DNA of 64,000 nt from Thermoleophilia bacterium UBA6103. GTDB lineage: Bacteria; Actinomycetota; Thermoleophilia; UBA2241. A program made the translations under genes and the position numbers. The stretch spans positions 1-64,000 of the forward strand of contig DIWP01000019.1 of the NCBI GenBank assembly GCA_002423545.1, read 5' to 3'. Below the pieces are notes generated by a model, which saw only the letters and a list, made by a program, of their open reading frames with translations, ran no database searches and was not told where the DNA came from. Positions 8,125-18,193 of the stretch are shown here, piece after piece; the first letter of the stretch is position 1, and every line of letters starts with the position of its first letter.

Positions 8125-10992
8125 TCACGAGGCGCCTTCGCCTGTGGGCCCGAGCGTGGGCACCGGCAGGTAGACGTAGATGCCGAGAAGGTCGGGCGCG
8201 CCTTGCGGCGCCACCTCGTAGCTCACGCCAGGCTGTTGCGCCTCGCTGCGCACGCGGCGGTGCGTCTCGAGCAGCTCGGCGGCGCGAAGCTGCGCCACCT
8301 CGGCGAGATGATCCGCGAGCCCGCCGGCCGCTACGACGACCTTGCCGACCTCTTCCACCGCGTGCTCTCGGCTGAGGTTCGCATCTGGCGTGGCGGCGAG
8401 CAGAGGCTCGAGCGCGTCCGCGGGCAGCCATTCGGGCGCCTCGGCGCTGCCGACGAAGCCCAGCACCCGGCAGTCCTCGGCGAGCTTCTCAAGCGGCGGT
8501 TTGCCCTGCCGCTTCGTCACGATGCGGAAGCGGAACCGCACCAGCAGCACCGTCGTCTTCCGCTCCACCTCACGCGTACGGATCGCTCCACAACGGCTTG
8601 CGGATCTCTCGTCGGCGGCATCGAGCGCTGCGTCGGTGACGTACGTCGCCAGACCGCTGACGAACGGGCTCGTGCGGCTCAGATACGCCTCGCCCTCCTG
8701 TACAGGCAGCTCGAACCGCGCCGCGAGCTGGTCCTTGAACCCACCGACGCTCTGCGGGCGCACGGCGTCCTTGAGCGCCAGCGGCACCGCCTTGAGGTCG
8801 AGCTTCATCGTCGCCTCGCCGTCGACCACCGCGCCGTACATGCGCATGGCGTCGCCCACGAACCGGCTCACATCGGTGCTGGTGCCGATCGCCTCGCGCA
8901 CCGCCTCCAGCTGCGCCACCACCTCGTCGGGCTTGAGCGACTCCTGGGCGAACATCGTGCGCGACCGCTTCTCCCGCGCCGACACGGCATCCCATTCCAG
9001 CTCCAGATCGCGCTTGCGGTCGGACAGCAGGTCGTCGAACCCCTCGAGACGCTCCTGCACGTGCCCCGCTCCCTCGCGGAGCAGCAGGCCTTCGAAGACC
9101 GCCTGCACCACGGCATCGCCGGAGATCGGTACCGGCACCGAGATGCCGAGCGCCGTACGGATCGCCTCATGCTTGCGGATGAGCACGTCGAGGACGATGC
9201 CGTCGATCTGGTTGTCCTCACCCCAGTAGGTGACCACCCGCACGGTCTTGCGCGCCTGACCGAACCGGTCGACTCGGCCCTCGCGCTGCTCGTGACGGGT
9301 CGGATTCCAGGAGAGGTCGTAGTGCATCACAGCGTCGCAGTGATCCTGCAGGTTGATCCCCTCACTGAGGCAGTCGGTGCAGACAAGCACGCGCTTCTCG
9401 CCGGCGACGGCGAGCTCGGCGATGCGCTCTTCGCGCGCTGCGGGCGGCAGCAATCCGGTGACCGATGCGACCTCGACTCCGCGCAGTGCCTTGCGCATCT
9501 CGTCCGCGACGTAGTCGGCCGTGGGGATGAAGCGGCAGAAGACGATGGGCCGGAAGCCGTCGCTGATGAGCTTGCGGACGATCTTGACGGCCGCGGCCAG
9601 CTTGGCGTCGCCGTCGCCCTGCAGAGCCTCGGCCTGACGGGCCATCTCGAGCAGGCGGCGGCGGTCCTTGTTGCCGCCCTCGCCCTCCTCGGCGTCGTCG
9701 CTGCCGTGCACCACGTCCATGCCTTCCGGGCTCTCGTCATCCGCCAGGTCGAGGACGCTGCGGCGGCCGATCTCATCCGCTTCCTTGGCCGAGGTCGTCT
9801 CGGCCGAGGCGGCGCGGCTGCGCAGGGTGGCCGCGGCGGCGGCCGGACTGGACGCCAGCGAACGCAGCAGCGCGAGCAGCGACCACCAGCGCACGCGCTG
9901 CCGGTGCTGCGATTGGCCGCTCGTCTCCTCGTAGGCGTCGCGCGCGTACGCCAGCGCGCGGTCGAACAGCTTCTTGTACTCTGGCGTCAGCAGGTACGTG
10001 GCTTCACTGGCTTCGCGCTCAGGGAACGGCGTGTCGGCCTGCAGGTAGTGACGGATGTCGGCGCGGCGCCGCTGGAGGAAGTGCTGCGCGATACGCCGGC
10101 GCTGCGCTTGATGCTCGACGCCGGTGAGGTCATCTGGCAGGTCGGTGAAGTCGGCGCGCAGCAGACCGAGCAGCGAGCGGAACGCACCCTCGTTGCCACT
10201 ATGCGGGGTCGCCGTCACCAGGATCAGGTGGCGTTCCTGGTCGCGGGCCAGCCCGCTGACGAGCTTGAACCGCTGATGGCTCCCGCCCGGGCCGCTTGCC
10301 TCGACACAGGTGTGCGCCTCGTCGACGATCAGCAGCGGCGGCGCGGCGCGCAGGAAGTCGGCTCGTCTCGACTCCTGCTTGATGAAGTCGGTGGACACGA
10401 CGGTGCAGTCGAAGTGGTCGAAGACCGACTCACCGAAGCGACAGCGCCGCTCCAGCTTCGCGACCGTGCTGGGCAGCACGAGTTGCGCGTCCAGGTCGAA
10501 CTTCTCGCGCAGCTCGTCCTGCCACTGTTCGGCGAGCTGCGGCGGACAGAGCACCGCGAGCTTCTCGACCTCTCCTCTGTCCAGCAGCTCGCGCGCCACG
10601 AGCATCGCCTCGACCGTCTTGCCGATCCCGACGTCGTCTGCGATGAGGAGCCGCACCGGGTCCAGCTTCAGCGCCATGAGCAGCGGCACCAGCTGATAGG
10701 GCCGCGGCTCCACGGCGATGTTGCCGAACGAGCGGAACGGCCCCGTGCTGTTGCGGAACCCGAGGCGCACGGCATCGCGCAGCAGCCGGCACGAGCGCGC
10801 ATCCCCGACCCTCTGTGGATCGGGCAGCTCGAAGCGCGCCGGCTCCACACTCTCCAGCGGCAAGTAGATGCCGGTGACCTCGTCGTCGCTGCCGCCCAGC
10901 GGCCGTAGCACGAGCATTTCACCTTCGGACTCCGGCAGCACGACCCATTCGCGCTGCCGCGCCCGCACCAACGCGCCGACTTCGAAGCTCAC
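8125..10992 (-). CDS. SNF2-family helicase, DrmD-like
   Basis: SF2/Snf2 ATPase of 955 residues from the GTG at 10992, which is preceded by a GGGAG-type ribosome site and sits 25 bases after the upstream stop. A longer ATG start at 11076 would overlap the upstream gene by 59 bases. Motifs: DDVGIGKT (about residues 119-126), DEAH (about 224-227), VTATPHSG, and the helicase C block with SEGINLQ, SWNPTRHEQREGRVDRFGQ. The DDVGIGKT variant of Walker A is typical of the helicases annotated as DISARM DrmD. Order after the DUF1998 helicase and before the adenine methylase supports a common anti-phage function. Direct evidence for activity is absent, and the methylase partner is frameshifted. Confidence 0.8.
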   Translation of the reverse strand: MSFEVGALVRARQREWVVLPESEGEMLVLRPLGGSDDEVTGIYLPLESVEPARFELPDPQRVGDARSCRLLRDAVRLGFRNSTGPFRSFGNIAVEPRPYQLVPLLMALKLDPVRLLIADDVGIGKTVEAMLVARELLDRGEVEKLAVLCPPQLAEQWQDELREKFDLDAQLVLPSTVAKLERRCRFGESVFDHFDCTVVSTDFIKQESRRADFLRAAPPLLIVDEAHTCVEASGPGGSHQRFKLVSGLARDQERHLILVTATPHSGNEGAFRSLLGLLRADFTDLPDDLTGVEHQAQRRRIAQHFLQRRRADIRHYLQADTPFPEREASEATYLLTPEYKKLFDRALAYARDAYEETSGQSQHRQRVRWWSLLALLRSLASSPAAAAATLRSRAASAETTSAKEADEIGRRSVLDLADDESPEGMDVVHGSDDAEEGEGGNKDRRRLLEMARQAEALQGDGDAKLAAAVKIVRKLISDGFRPIVFCRFIPTADYVADEMRKALRGVEVASVTGLLPPAAREERIAELAVAGEKRVLVCTDCLSEGINLQDHCDAVMHYDLSWNPTRHEQREGRVDRFGQARKTVRVVTYWGEDNQIDGIVLDVLIRKHEAIRTALGISVPVPISGDAVVQAVFEGLLLREGAGHVQERLEGFDDLLSDRKRDLELEWDAVSAREKRSRTMFAQESLKPDEVVAQLEAVREAIGTSTDVSRFVGDAMRMYGAVVDGEATMKLDLKAVPLALKDAVRPQSVGGFKDQLAARFELPVQEGEAYLSRTSPFVSGLATYVTDAALDAADERSASRCGAIRTREVERKTTVLLVRFRFRIVTKRQGKPPLEKLAEDCRVLGFVGSAEAPEWLPADALEPLLAATPDANLSREHAVEEVGKVVVAAGGLADHLAEVAQLRAAELLETHRRVRSEAQQPGVSYEVAPQGAPDLLGIYVYLPVPTLGPTGEGAS

Positions 10993-11017
10993 AGTGGCGC
11001 TCCCGCTTCGACCGGCA

Positions 11018-14000
11018 TCACTCGTCACCCTCGCCGAACACCGCGCGACACTTGGCGACCAGCGAGTCCCAATCATCTTCGGCTCCGAAGCGCAGCACGC
11101 GGAAGCCCCTGTCCTCCAGGCTCTCCGTCTGCTCCGCGTCGCGTGCGGCGCGCTCCGGGTACTGGTGCGCCGGACCGTCCACGTAGACGACGGTGAACTC
11201 CTTCTCGTACAGGAAGTCCGGTCGCGTACCGCAGCTCTCGATGAGGACCTGCGCCGACGTGGGCAGGCGCAGGCCGCGATCGTCGACGTACCGCAGCCAC
11301 TCGCGCTCCAGATCCGAGCCCGCCAGGCTCATCAACCGCTCCAGCTGCTCGCCGCGCGGCAGCGAGCTGGACGACAGCTCCACCCGGGAGGCCGCCAGCG
11401 ACTGCAGGATCGGGCGCACGCGCTGCCGATCGAGAAGAGCGTGGTCGCGCTGGTTGGCATATGTCAGCAGGCAGTCGTAGCAGGCCGCCTCGCAGTCTTC
11501 CCGAGATTGCGGTGCGCGGTGAAGGTCCTCCCCGCTCTCCGGATCGAAGTGGCAGATCTCGAGCGCCGTGCGAGCCACCTGCCCGAGTGCCGTCGGGTCC
11601 TCGATGAGGCGCCGCAGCGCGCCCGCGCCGCCCTCGGCGGACTCGTAGAACAGGATGAGCCGCCGCTCGTCGGGACTTGGCAGCGGCTCCGCTGCCAGCT
11701 CGTTGTCCTCGAGCTGATACTGCACCTGAAGGGCGTTCTTGAGCGCCGACTGCAGCGTCGCCATCTCTTCAATGGTCAACTGCTCGGCGGGTTCGTACAC
11801 CAGGCAGTTGCGGCGGTCCTCGACGTAGGGCACCACCCGTGCCTGCCGCGGCGACATCGGATCCTCCTGTTCGGCCTCGTCTTGCTCGTTGCGCGCCCAG
11901 TACCCGCGCTCGAGGTCGAGGAGGAAACCCAGCTCCGCCGGGTTCTTCCGCCGTCGCCAGCCCTTGTTGATCCGCCAGATGGTGGCCGCGTGCCCGTAGG
12001 CAAGCTCGCCCAGGGCCCGGCCGTCCTGCAGCACGTGAGCCACCTGCACATCGGGCCTGCCGTCTCTGGAGCCGAAACGGAAGCCCGACACGAGCTCATA
12101 GCCCTGACGCTGCCGCTCCTCCTCATCGCAGTTGATGCGGTCCTGACGACGAGTCGCCACGTTCTGCAGGCGGAACAGCCCATCGAGGCTCATCCCCAGC
12201 GAAGCGCCACAGCGCTGACAGAGATCGTAGTCATGGTCGGGATCGACGTGATGCAGATACCCGCACGTCTCGCAGAGCTTGAGCCGCGTCGTCAGCGGGT
12301 CATCGTCGCCCACCGGCAACATGACCTTGTTGATGACGTACCGGGAGCCCTCGTGGTAGATCGACGCGCGCGGCCCGAACTCGGAAATGGCCAGGAAGCG
12401 CGGCCGCGAGAGGAACTCGTCACGCTGGATGGGACGCCGCGCCGGGATGAAGGCCGACAGCGGCAGGCGCGGGAAGTTGTATCCCGGCAGGAACCCCTCG
12501 CTGGCGAAGTAGCGGTAGCTGTAGAAGTCGGACTGGACGATGCTGTCGGCGTCGAGCAGAAGCTTCAGCTGTGCTTCCGCCTCTCGCCGGAGCCCCTTGG
12601 CCTTGTTCTTGTCGTCATTGCTCCGTGAGGCGTCGAGGATGATGTCCGTCTGGCTGCGCACCTGCTGTCGGGCGGAGCGGTAGAGGGTGCGCCAGCGACG
12701 GCACGCCTCCTCGAACGCCAGCTCCAGACCGTCGATCACGCCATCCAACCACTCCTCGTCGTACCACGCGGCCTCCTCCTCATCGAGGCCGATGGTCTCG
12801 AGCACCGCGCGCGCCCGCTGCTTCGCCGCCGAGCGCGGCCTCGCCGACTCAAGGTCGGCGCGGATGTGCGGCTGCAGCTCGAGCGAGGGATCGTCGCCCT
12901 CCACCATGAGGACATCCTTGAGCGACATCCCGAGATTCATGCCGGCCTCCGCGATCCAGATGGCCTGCACGTGCGCCCGCACGAGGTCTTCGTTGGCCAG
13001 ATCCAGACGCGGAGGCGTGACCGCCCCGGCCACCATGTTCTGCGGCCGCTTGAAGAAGTACTGGTCGTGGGCGTTGCCGGTGCTGCAGTAGGTGAAGACG
13101 AGTGCCGGCTGCCCACTCCGGCCTGCACGGCCGCTGCGCTGGGCGTAGTTGGCCGGCGTCGGCGGCACGTTGCGCATGTTCACGGCGTTGAGCTGCGCGA
13201 TGTCCACGCCCAGCTCCATCGTCGGCGAGCAGTAGAGGATCGGCAGCCGCCCTTCGCGGAATGCCTCCTCCCTCTTCTCGCGCTCCTCGTAGGGCACCTG
13301 GGCCGTGTGCTCGTGGGCTTCGATGTCGGCCAGAGTCGCGGCGACCGAGCGGTAGAAGCTCACGAAGTACGGGTTCGTCCGCTGCCCGTCCTTGGGTGGG
13401 CGCGGCACCCGAATCGGGTCGTGGAAGGCCCGCTCACCGCCTCCGGCACGCCAGCGCATCTGGCCGGCGACGACCTGGTAGCCCGGGACCTGCCCATCCT
13501 TCTCCGGCTCGCGCACCCGCTGCACCTGACCGCCGATGCAGAGCCGCTCGAGCAGCTCGCCGATGATGCGCTCGGTCTCTTCCATGGACAGCCGACCGTG
13601 CGCGCCGAGGCAGCCCGGACGCCGCAGGTAGCGCCCGAACCCGCTGCGGCCCGACAGGTACACGTGGCCCCGATACTCTCTGGCCCCACGCTTGGCACGC
13701 GGAAACAGGATGCCTGCCGACTCCATCTTCTCGTTCTCGTCGATGCCCCACGGCGAGACCAGCCACTGGCTGCTCTGCTGACGGATCTTGTCCTGGTACT
13801 CGTCGTCGAGATAGTCGACTTTGATAGCCAGCTCGCGGCGCATGAAGTCGAGCAGGACGCCGGCTGCTTCTTCGCGCTTCTCGGGTGCGGCGCCGGCGAG
13901 CGCGGGGTGGCAGTCTGCCCACACGTCCCCGCTGCCGCAGAGCTCATCGAGGAAGCCGTAGCGGATCTCGAGGAGTCCGCACTGCTCCAGGTTCGGCGAC

Positions 14001-16270
14001 ATGAGACGCCAGCCGCGGCGCAGATCGCGATAGACGCGGTAGCCCAGCACATTGCGCAGCGCACGCTGCGTGTCCTGGAGGCTGCCGAAGCGCACGTCGG
14101 GGTTGGCCGCGTAGCGGGCCGTCGGCAGAGCCATGGCATCGAACACGGCTTGCGCCAGATCGTCGTGGCGCAGACCTTCGCTGCCTGCCTTCTCGACCGC
14201 CTTGAGGAGCGCGGCGCGAAGAACACCGATCTCGACGAAATCGTTGAAGTGGCCGGCCTGCAGCGCCGCGTCCTGCCGGTTGTCGGTGAAGCTCAGCAGC
14301 TTGCGCGCGTGCTCCGCCAGGTCCTGGGCATCGCGCAGACCCCTGATGGCGCCCAGGCTGAGCATCGTGGTCGCCGTGCTGCGGCCCTCGGTGCCAAGCG
14401 ACGCCAGCTTCCCGATGTCTGAGCGGCCGGCGAACGCGTACGACACCCCGCACGACGGACAGAAGCGGAACGGCGCCGGGATGAAGCTGCATGCGAGACC
14501 CTGCCGCCCGCCGTTCGCCCCGTCATCGCGCACGGCTTCTCCACCGGGAGTCACGTGCACAGGGCGAGGCAGCGCGTCTCGTCGGTTGCGCATCACGAGC
14601 CCGCGCTCGTCGAACCAGTCCTCGGGCAGGCGGGACGCCACTTCCTCGGGCTCGGTCGGCCACGGGTCGTCGCTGCTCAGGTAGAGATAACCCGCCTCTT
14701 GATGCTCCTCGCCGTGCAGCACCGTGTACCGCCGCGGCGTGTACTGCAGTGTCCCCGCCACGCCGTCGCCCACCTCGGTCCTCTCGGCCCAGACGGAGTA
14801 GAACTCCTTGCCGCACTCGCGGCAGAACACCAGCGGCAGCAGCACCCGCTGCCGGTCTCCGGGGACGTACTGCTGGCCGTAGATCGTGACATGCCGCCGA
14901 GACTCGGGCTCCGGCGAGGCGTAAACGGTGTCGCCGCGACTGATGAACTGATGCAGACGGAACGCGAACGGGTGGCTGCTCGACCGCTGCGGCGGCTCGC
15001 ACCGCGTGCCGGCCAGAAGGGTCTCGCGGATGGCGGCTGCGCAGCGCCCTTGGGGCAAGTCGAGCAGAGCGCTCAGGTCGTCCGCCGCGCCTCCCAGAGC
15101 GGCCGATGCACCCATGCCCACCATGCCAGCCATGCCCTCGCGGTCCGCGCTGTCGATGGACCGTGGCATGGCACGGACCAGTCGACTTGTCTCGGGGTCC
15201 GGACTCACACCGAAGGTCGTCTCAATCCAGCTCGCGAGCGGATCGTTGACGAACGCCTCGTAGTCGGTCAGCACCGCCGGGTCACGGTCCTCCACACACG
15301 CGCGCAGCTCGGCGATGAAGTCGGGGTCATCGAGATCGGGGGCCGGAGTCGTCCGCTCCAGCGTCTCCCCTATGACGCTCTCCGGGCGCACCGGCGCGCC
15401 GAACAGCTTGCTCGCGACGCCGGCTACTTCTTCCCGTTGAGCCTCCAGCGAGCCCCCGCCGGCGAGCGTGGCCGAGGTTCCCACGCACTGGAGGTCGCCA
15501 CCGCCGAGGCGATCGCGGACCCGACGCACGAGCATGGACACGTCGGCGCCCTGGCGGCCCCTGTAGGTGTGCAGCTCGTCGAGCACCAGGAAGCGCAGGC
15601 CCTGCGCGGCTCTGATGAGCGGACCGTCCTTGGGGCGGGTCAGGATCAGCTCGAGCATCACGTAGTTGGTCAGCAGGATGTCCGGCGGGTTGCCCATGAC
15701 TTCGAGCTTCGCCGGATCGTCGTCCTGACCGGTGTACCGAGCGAAGGTCACCGGTGGCTTGCGGTCCGGATACCCCAGGCAGAGGAACTTCTCCAACTCG
15801 CCCAGCTGGCTGTTCGCCAGCGCGTTCATTGGGTAGACGATGATCGCCTGGATGCCTTTGCCCGAGCCGTTGCGCAGCACGTGGTCGACGATCGGCACGA
15901 TGTAGGCAAGGCTCTTGCCCGAGCCGGTGCCGGTGGTCAGGACGTAGTTCTCGCCGCCCCGCGCCACCCGGATGGCCTCCGTCTGATGCCGGTGGAGGCG
16001 CATCTCCTTGCCCTGCAGATCCTCCTCGGACTTGATGCGGAAGATCTTGTCGCACTCAGGGTGGAGCACGTCTTGGGAGATCAGGTCCGGGATCGGCTCA
16101 CCACGCGCAAAGGAGGGATTCAACTGGATGAGCGGCTCCGGCCAGAGCGCTCCCTGCTTCAGGATGTCGTCGACGTAATCGTGGATGCGATCGTCGCTGA
16201 CCGTGATGAAGCTCTGGACGAAACCGGCGTAGTCGGAGATGAGCCGGTCGCGGATCCCGAAGACGTCCAT
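11018..16270 (-). CDS. Giant DEAD/DEAH helicase with DUF1998 and Vsr/DUF559-like C-terminus (DruE or DrmA-DrmB-fusion like)
   Basis: A 1750-residue protein. The N-terminal helicase has TGTGSGKS (about 113-120), DELH (about 231-234), SATLAG, and the motif VI string YAQRSGRAGRSGQPA. Cysteine pairs (CRECGKEF, CPSCGVSY, CETCGYLHH with CQRCGAS) point to zinc ribbons. A DUF1998-type block follows with YESAEGGAGALR and ACYDCLLTYANQRDH. The last 110 residues (REWL..., RPDFLYEK...VYVDG..H) resemble a DUF559/Vsr-type PD-(D/E)XK fold. DISARM splits helicase (DrmA) and DUF1998 (DrmB) in two genes, while Druantia DruE carries both in one large protein, so either relationship fits. It starts a compact minus-strand run with the SNF2 helicase and methylase. 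Confidence 0.8.
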   Translation of the reverse strand: MDVFGIRDRLISDYAGFVQSFITVSDDRIHDYVDDILKQGALWPEPLIQLNPSFARGEPIPDLISQDVLHPECDKIFRIKSEEDLQGKEMRLHRHQTEAIRVARGGENYVLTTGTGSGKSLAYIVPIVDHVLRNGSGKGIQAIIVYPMNALANSQLGELEKFLCLGYPDRKPPVTFARYTGQDDDPAKLEVMGNPPDILLTNYVMLELILTRPKDGPLIRAAQGLRFLVLDELHTYRGRQGADVSMLVRRVRDRLGGGDLQCVGTSATLAGGGSLEAQREEVAGVASKLFGAPVRPESVIGETLERTTPAPDLDDPDFIAELRACVEDRDPAVLTDYEAFVNDPLASWIETTFGVSPDPETSRLVRAMPRSIDSADREGMAGMVGMGASAALGGAADDLSALLDLPQGRCAAAIRETLLAGTRCEPPQRSSSHPFAFRLHQFISRGDTVYASPEPESRRHVTIYGQQYVPGDRQRVLLPLVFCRECGKEFYSVWAERTEVGDGVAGTLQYTPRRYTVLHGEEHQEAGYLYLSSDDPWPTEPEEVASRLPEDWFDERGLVMRNRRDALPRPVHVTPGGEAVRDDGANGGRQGLACSFIPAPFRFCPSCGVSYAFAGRSDIGKLASLGTEGRSTATTMLSLGAIRGLRDAQDLAEHARKLLSFTDNRQDAALQAGHFNDFVEIGVLRAALLKAVEKAGSEGLRHDDLAQAVFDAMALPTARYAANPDVRFGSLQDTQRALRNVLGYRVYRDLRRGWRLMSPNLEQCGLLEIRYGFLDELCGSGDVWADCHPALAGAAPEKREEAAGVLLDFMRRELAIKVDYLDDEYQDKIRQQSSQWLVSPWGIDENEKMESAGILFPRAKRGAREYRGHVYLSGRSGFGRYLRRPGCLGAHGRLSMEETERIIGELLERLCIGGQVQRVREPEKDGQVPGYQVVAGQMRWRAGGGERAFHDPIRVPRPPKDGQRTNPYFVSFYRSVAATLADIEAHEHTAQVPYEEREKREEAFREGRLPILYCSPTMELGVDIAQLNAVNMRNVPPTPANYAQRSGRAGRSGQPALVFTYCSTGNAHDQYFFKRPQNMVAGAVTPPRLDLANEDLVRAHVQAIWIAEAGMNLGMSLKDVLMVEGDDPSLELQPHIRADLESARPRSAAKQRARAVLETIGLDEEEAAWYDEEWLDGVIDGLELAFEEACRRWRTLYRSARQQVRSQTDIILDASRSNDDKNKAKGLRREAEAQLKLLLDADSIVQSDFYSYRYFASEGFLPGYNFPRLPLSAFIPARRPIQRDEFLSRPRFLAISEFGPRASIYHEGSRYVINKVMLPVGDDDPLTTRLKLCETCGYLHHVDPDHDYDLCQRCGASLGMSLDGLFRLQNVATRRQDRINCDEEERQRQGYELVSGFRFGSRDGRPDVQVAHVLQDGRALGELAYGHAATIWRINKGWRRRKNPAELGFLLDLERGYWARNEQDEAEQEDPMSPRQARVVPYVEDRRNCLVYEPAEQLTIEEMATLQSALKNALQVQYQLEDNELAAEPLPSPDERRLILFYESAEGGAGALRRLIEDPTALGQVARTALEICHFDPESGEDLHRAPQSREDCEAACYDCLLTYANQRDHALLDRQRVRPILQSLAASRVELSSSSLPRGEQLERLMSLAGSDLEREWLRYVDDRGLRLPTSAQVLIESCGTRPDFLYEKEFTVVYVDGPAHQYPERAARDAEQTESLEDRGFRVLRFGAEDDWDSLVAKCRAVFGEGDE

Positions 16271-16416
16271 TCGCCCACCTCCAGTGCAAGGCCCACCGGC
16301 CGCGATCCAAGCCGCCTGCGGCCGTGTGGGTCCGTTGACCCTCGTACTCTACCGGATGGGGGTGACGAATCCACGGCCGGGACGGCAGCGGCCGTGGCGA
16401 CGACAGTGAGATCGGC

Positions 16417-17118
16417 TCAGGCCACGTCGATCTGCCCCCGCCACGCCTCCAGGCCCGGCCCATCGGTCACCGCCGTCATGCTCTCCCGATGACGCTCCTG
16501 TGCCGCGAGCAGGAAGAGCACATGCGGAGTGCGGAACGCCGCCACGAGGGGAGCGCTTGTTCGCTGCCGCAGCTCCGTGCTGAGGCGTTCCATGAATGCC
16601 TGCCGCTTCTCGCGCGTGAAGTGCTGATAGACGAGGACTGAACAGCCGCTCTCCCAGAGCTGATCGATCTCACTCCAGGTCACGTACTTCGACGAGTCCT
16701 TGCGGCCGACCGGCTTGGACTTGACCTCGATGCCGTTGTCGGGGTCGAGAAAGACGAGATCGGCGCCCTGGGCGGCCAGCAGCAGTCGGCGGCGCCATGC
16801 CTCGCGCTCGACCATGTCGTCCGGCACGATGTCGGAGAAGAAGCGAGTCCGCGGAAGCAGGCCGGCATCGTGGATCAGCGACACGCTCGGCTGGTCCGCG
16901 GTCTGGAGTACCTGCCGAAGCCCGTCGTAGAGCTGCGAGTCGATGTGGCGCCAGCGGTCCGGCCGGTCCAGGTACTCGCGCATGTTGCCGTCGCGCCGTT
17001 TGTCGTTCCCTGTGAGCATCCACGCAACGAGCAGCCCGCCGAGGCCGCCGGCCTGCAGAGCGCGCAGCAGGCCGTACTTCCGATAGTCGTTCACATCGCC
17101 GAAGTACTGGTCCTTCAT
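16417..17118 (-). CDS. Conserved protein of unknown function, defence-island family
   Basis: 233 residues from the ATG at 17118. The opening, MKDQYFGDVNDYRKYGLLR, is the hallmark of a widespread uncharacterised family often seen in variable islands; I do not know its function. Other conserved-looking stretches are LVFLDPDNGIEVKS and VLVYQHFTREKRQAF near the middle and LAAQERHRE near the end. The LDPDNG motif could bind metal, but no enzyme class can be assigned. No signal peptide or membrane segment is visible. It lies 147 bases upstream of the giant helicase and 11 bases downstream of another unknown gene on the same strand. Confidence 0.75.
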   Translation of the reverse strand: MKDQYFGDVNDYRKYGLLRALQAGGLGGLLVAWMLTGNDKRRDGNMREYLDRPDRWRHIDSQLYDGLRQVLQTADQPSVSLIHDAGLLPRTRFFSDIVPDDMVEREAWRRRLLLAAQGADLVFLDPDNGIEVKSKPVGRKDSSKYVTWSEIDQLWESGCSVLVYQHFTREKRQAFMERLSTELRQRTSAPLVAAFRTPHVLFLLAAQERHRESMTAVTDGPGLEAWRGQIDVA

Positions 17119-17128
17119 CCCTTGGCCC

Positions 17129-17749
17129 TCACACCGCGTGGTTTCTGCCGATGAGACACAGTTCGATCGCCTTTGTCTCGAACGGGTAGCCACGGAACGG
17201 CTCCACGCCGATCTCGGTTCTCAGCTGCTCGATGAGTGCCTCGCGAACCACCGCGGATGTCGCCAGCCACTCGCTGCGGACCGTTGCGTAATACCGCGCG
17301 TAGTCTAGGTGAGCCATGCCCAGCGCGGCGTTGTCCACGACCGGGAAGATCCTTGGCGCCAGGAAGTGGCAGAACTTTGACGCGAACACCGGCGACTGCG
17401 ACTTGGTCGGCTTGATCTCCGCGATGAGCTTGGGGAACGCCGCGACCTGACCCCACTCCACCGACGCGATGTCGCCAGCGATGCACTGCGAGACCGTCTG
17501 CTCCCACGTGGCTTGCAGAGACCCCAGGAGCGGGAGCGCCCACTCTGTGATGGCGGCATACGAGTACGGCCGCGTGGCGCGCCAGGCACCGAGTTTGGGC
17601 AGAAACCGCATCCACCACGCCTGGTCGAACGTGTAGTCGGCGTTGATAGCGGCCATCTGCGCGTAGAAGCTGTTATGGAGGTCGGCGTCGAAGCCGCTCG
17701 TCCGCCAGTACGCAACGCCCGCCTCGAACTCCTCGCTCGTCAGCGCCAT
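17129..17749 (-). CDS. Protein of unknown function, possibly OGG/HhH glycosylase-fold
   Basis: 206 residues, starting at ATG 17749. The segment ASKFCHFLAPRIFPVVDN (about residues 122-139) looks like the conserved helix region of uncharacterised proteins annotated as 8-oxoguanine-glycosylase-fold or HhH-type, where the SKxxHF..P..FP..D pattern recurs. That is a weak resemblance and no catalytic Lys/Asp pair can be assigned confidently. The protein is soluble. It ends 11 bases before the next unknown gene, so the two are probably co-transcribed at the edge of the helicase block and may be accessory defence genes. Confidence 0.6.
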   Translation of the reverse strand: MALTSEEFEAGVAYWRTSGFDADLHNSFYAQMAAINADYTFDQAWWMRFLPKLGAWRATRPYSYAAITEWALPLLGSLQATWEQTVSQCIAGDIASVEWGQVAAFPKLIAEIKPTKSQSPVFASKFCHFLAPRIFPVVDNAALGMAHLDYARYYATVRSEWLATSAVVREALIEQLRTEIGVEPFRGYPFETKAIELCLIGRNHAV

Positions 17750-17938
17750 CAGCGGCCTCCTCCGTCTCGTGCGGCAGCAGGAACTCCTCCGCGACTAGGA
17801 GCCGGCGGCGAAGGCCCAAGGACCTCTCGGCGTCGCGAGAGAAGCCACACCGGGGCGGCACCAATGTCGAGTCTGCGGCCGAACAAGTCGAGCGGTGCGC
17901 AGCACTGCTCCGGTGCGGGCCACACCGGCCTGCTTCGG

Positions 17939-18193
17939 TCAGTCAACGGTCAGGTCCGGGCGACTCTCTCGGACCTCGTAGATAATCCGTTCCAGTTCGC
18001 CGCCTACCTCCGATGCATCAGCCCGGAAGCCGTGATGCGTCGCCCCCAGGGTGAAGTCGACCCTGCCACCATCGCGCAGGTCCAGCTCTGCGAAGTAGTG
18101 CGGCCCGAACACCAGCCTGACGTGAGTGATCGCGCCCTCGGCATCCCTCGTGACCTTCGCCTCTCGAATACCCTCCGCGATCCCGTCCGCCAT
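17939..18193 (-). CDS. Small protein of unknown function (84 aa)
   Basis: The ATG at 18193 is chosen because a GGGAGG ribosome site lies about 7 bases upstream; the frame stays open further upstream but without such a site. The 84-residue product alternates short hydrophobic strands and charged residues (THVRLVFGPHYFAELDLRDGG) and ends in an acidic helix, suggesting a small alpha/beta protein. I do not recognise the family. It is divergent from the HNH endonuclease gene at 18395, with about 200 bases between them, and is separated from the unknown pair to its left by a 189-base gap in which nothing clear is seen. Confidence 0.55.
   Translation of the reverse strand: MADGIAEGIREAKVTRDAEGAITHVRLVFGPHYFAELDLRDGGRVDFTLGATHHGFRADASEVGGELERIIYEVRESRPDLTVD

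Noticed and set aside
8101..10908. 935-codon plus-strand ORF
   Set aside because: Antisense to the SNF2 helicase, which has all motifs; composition is Arg/Leu/Ala-rich shadow text typical of high-GC DNA.
14555..16492. 645-codon plus-strand ORF
   Set aside because: Antisense to the DUF1998 helicase; no recognisable domain.
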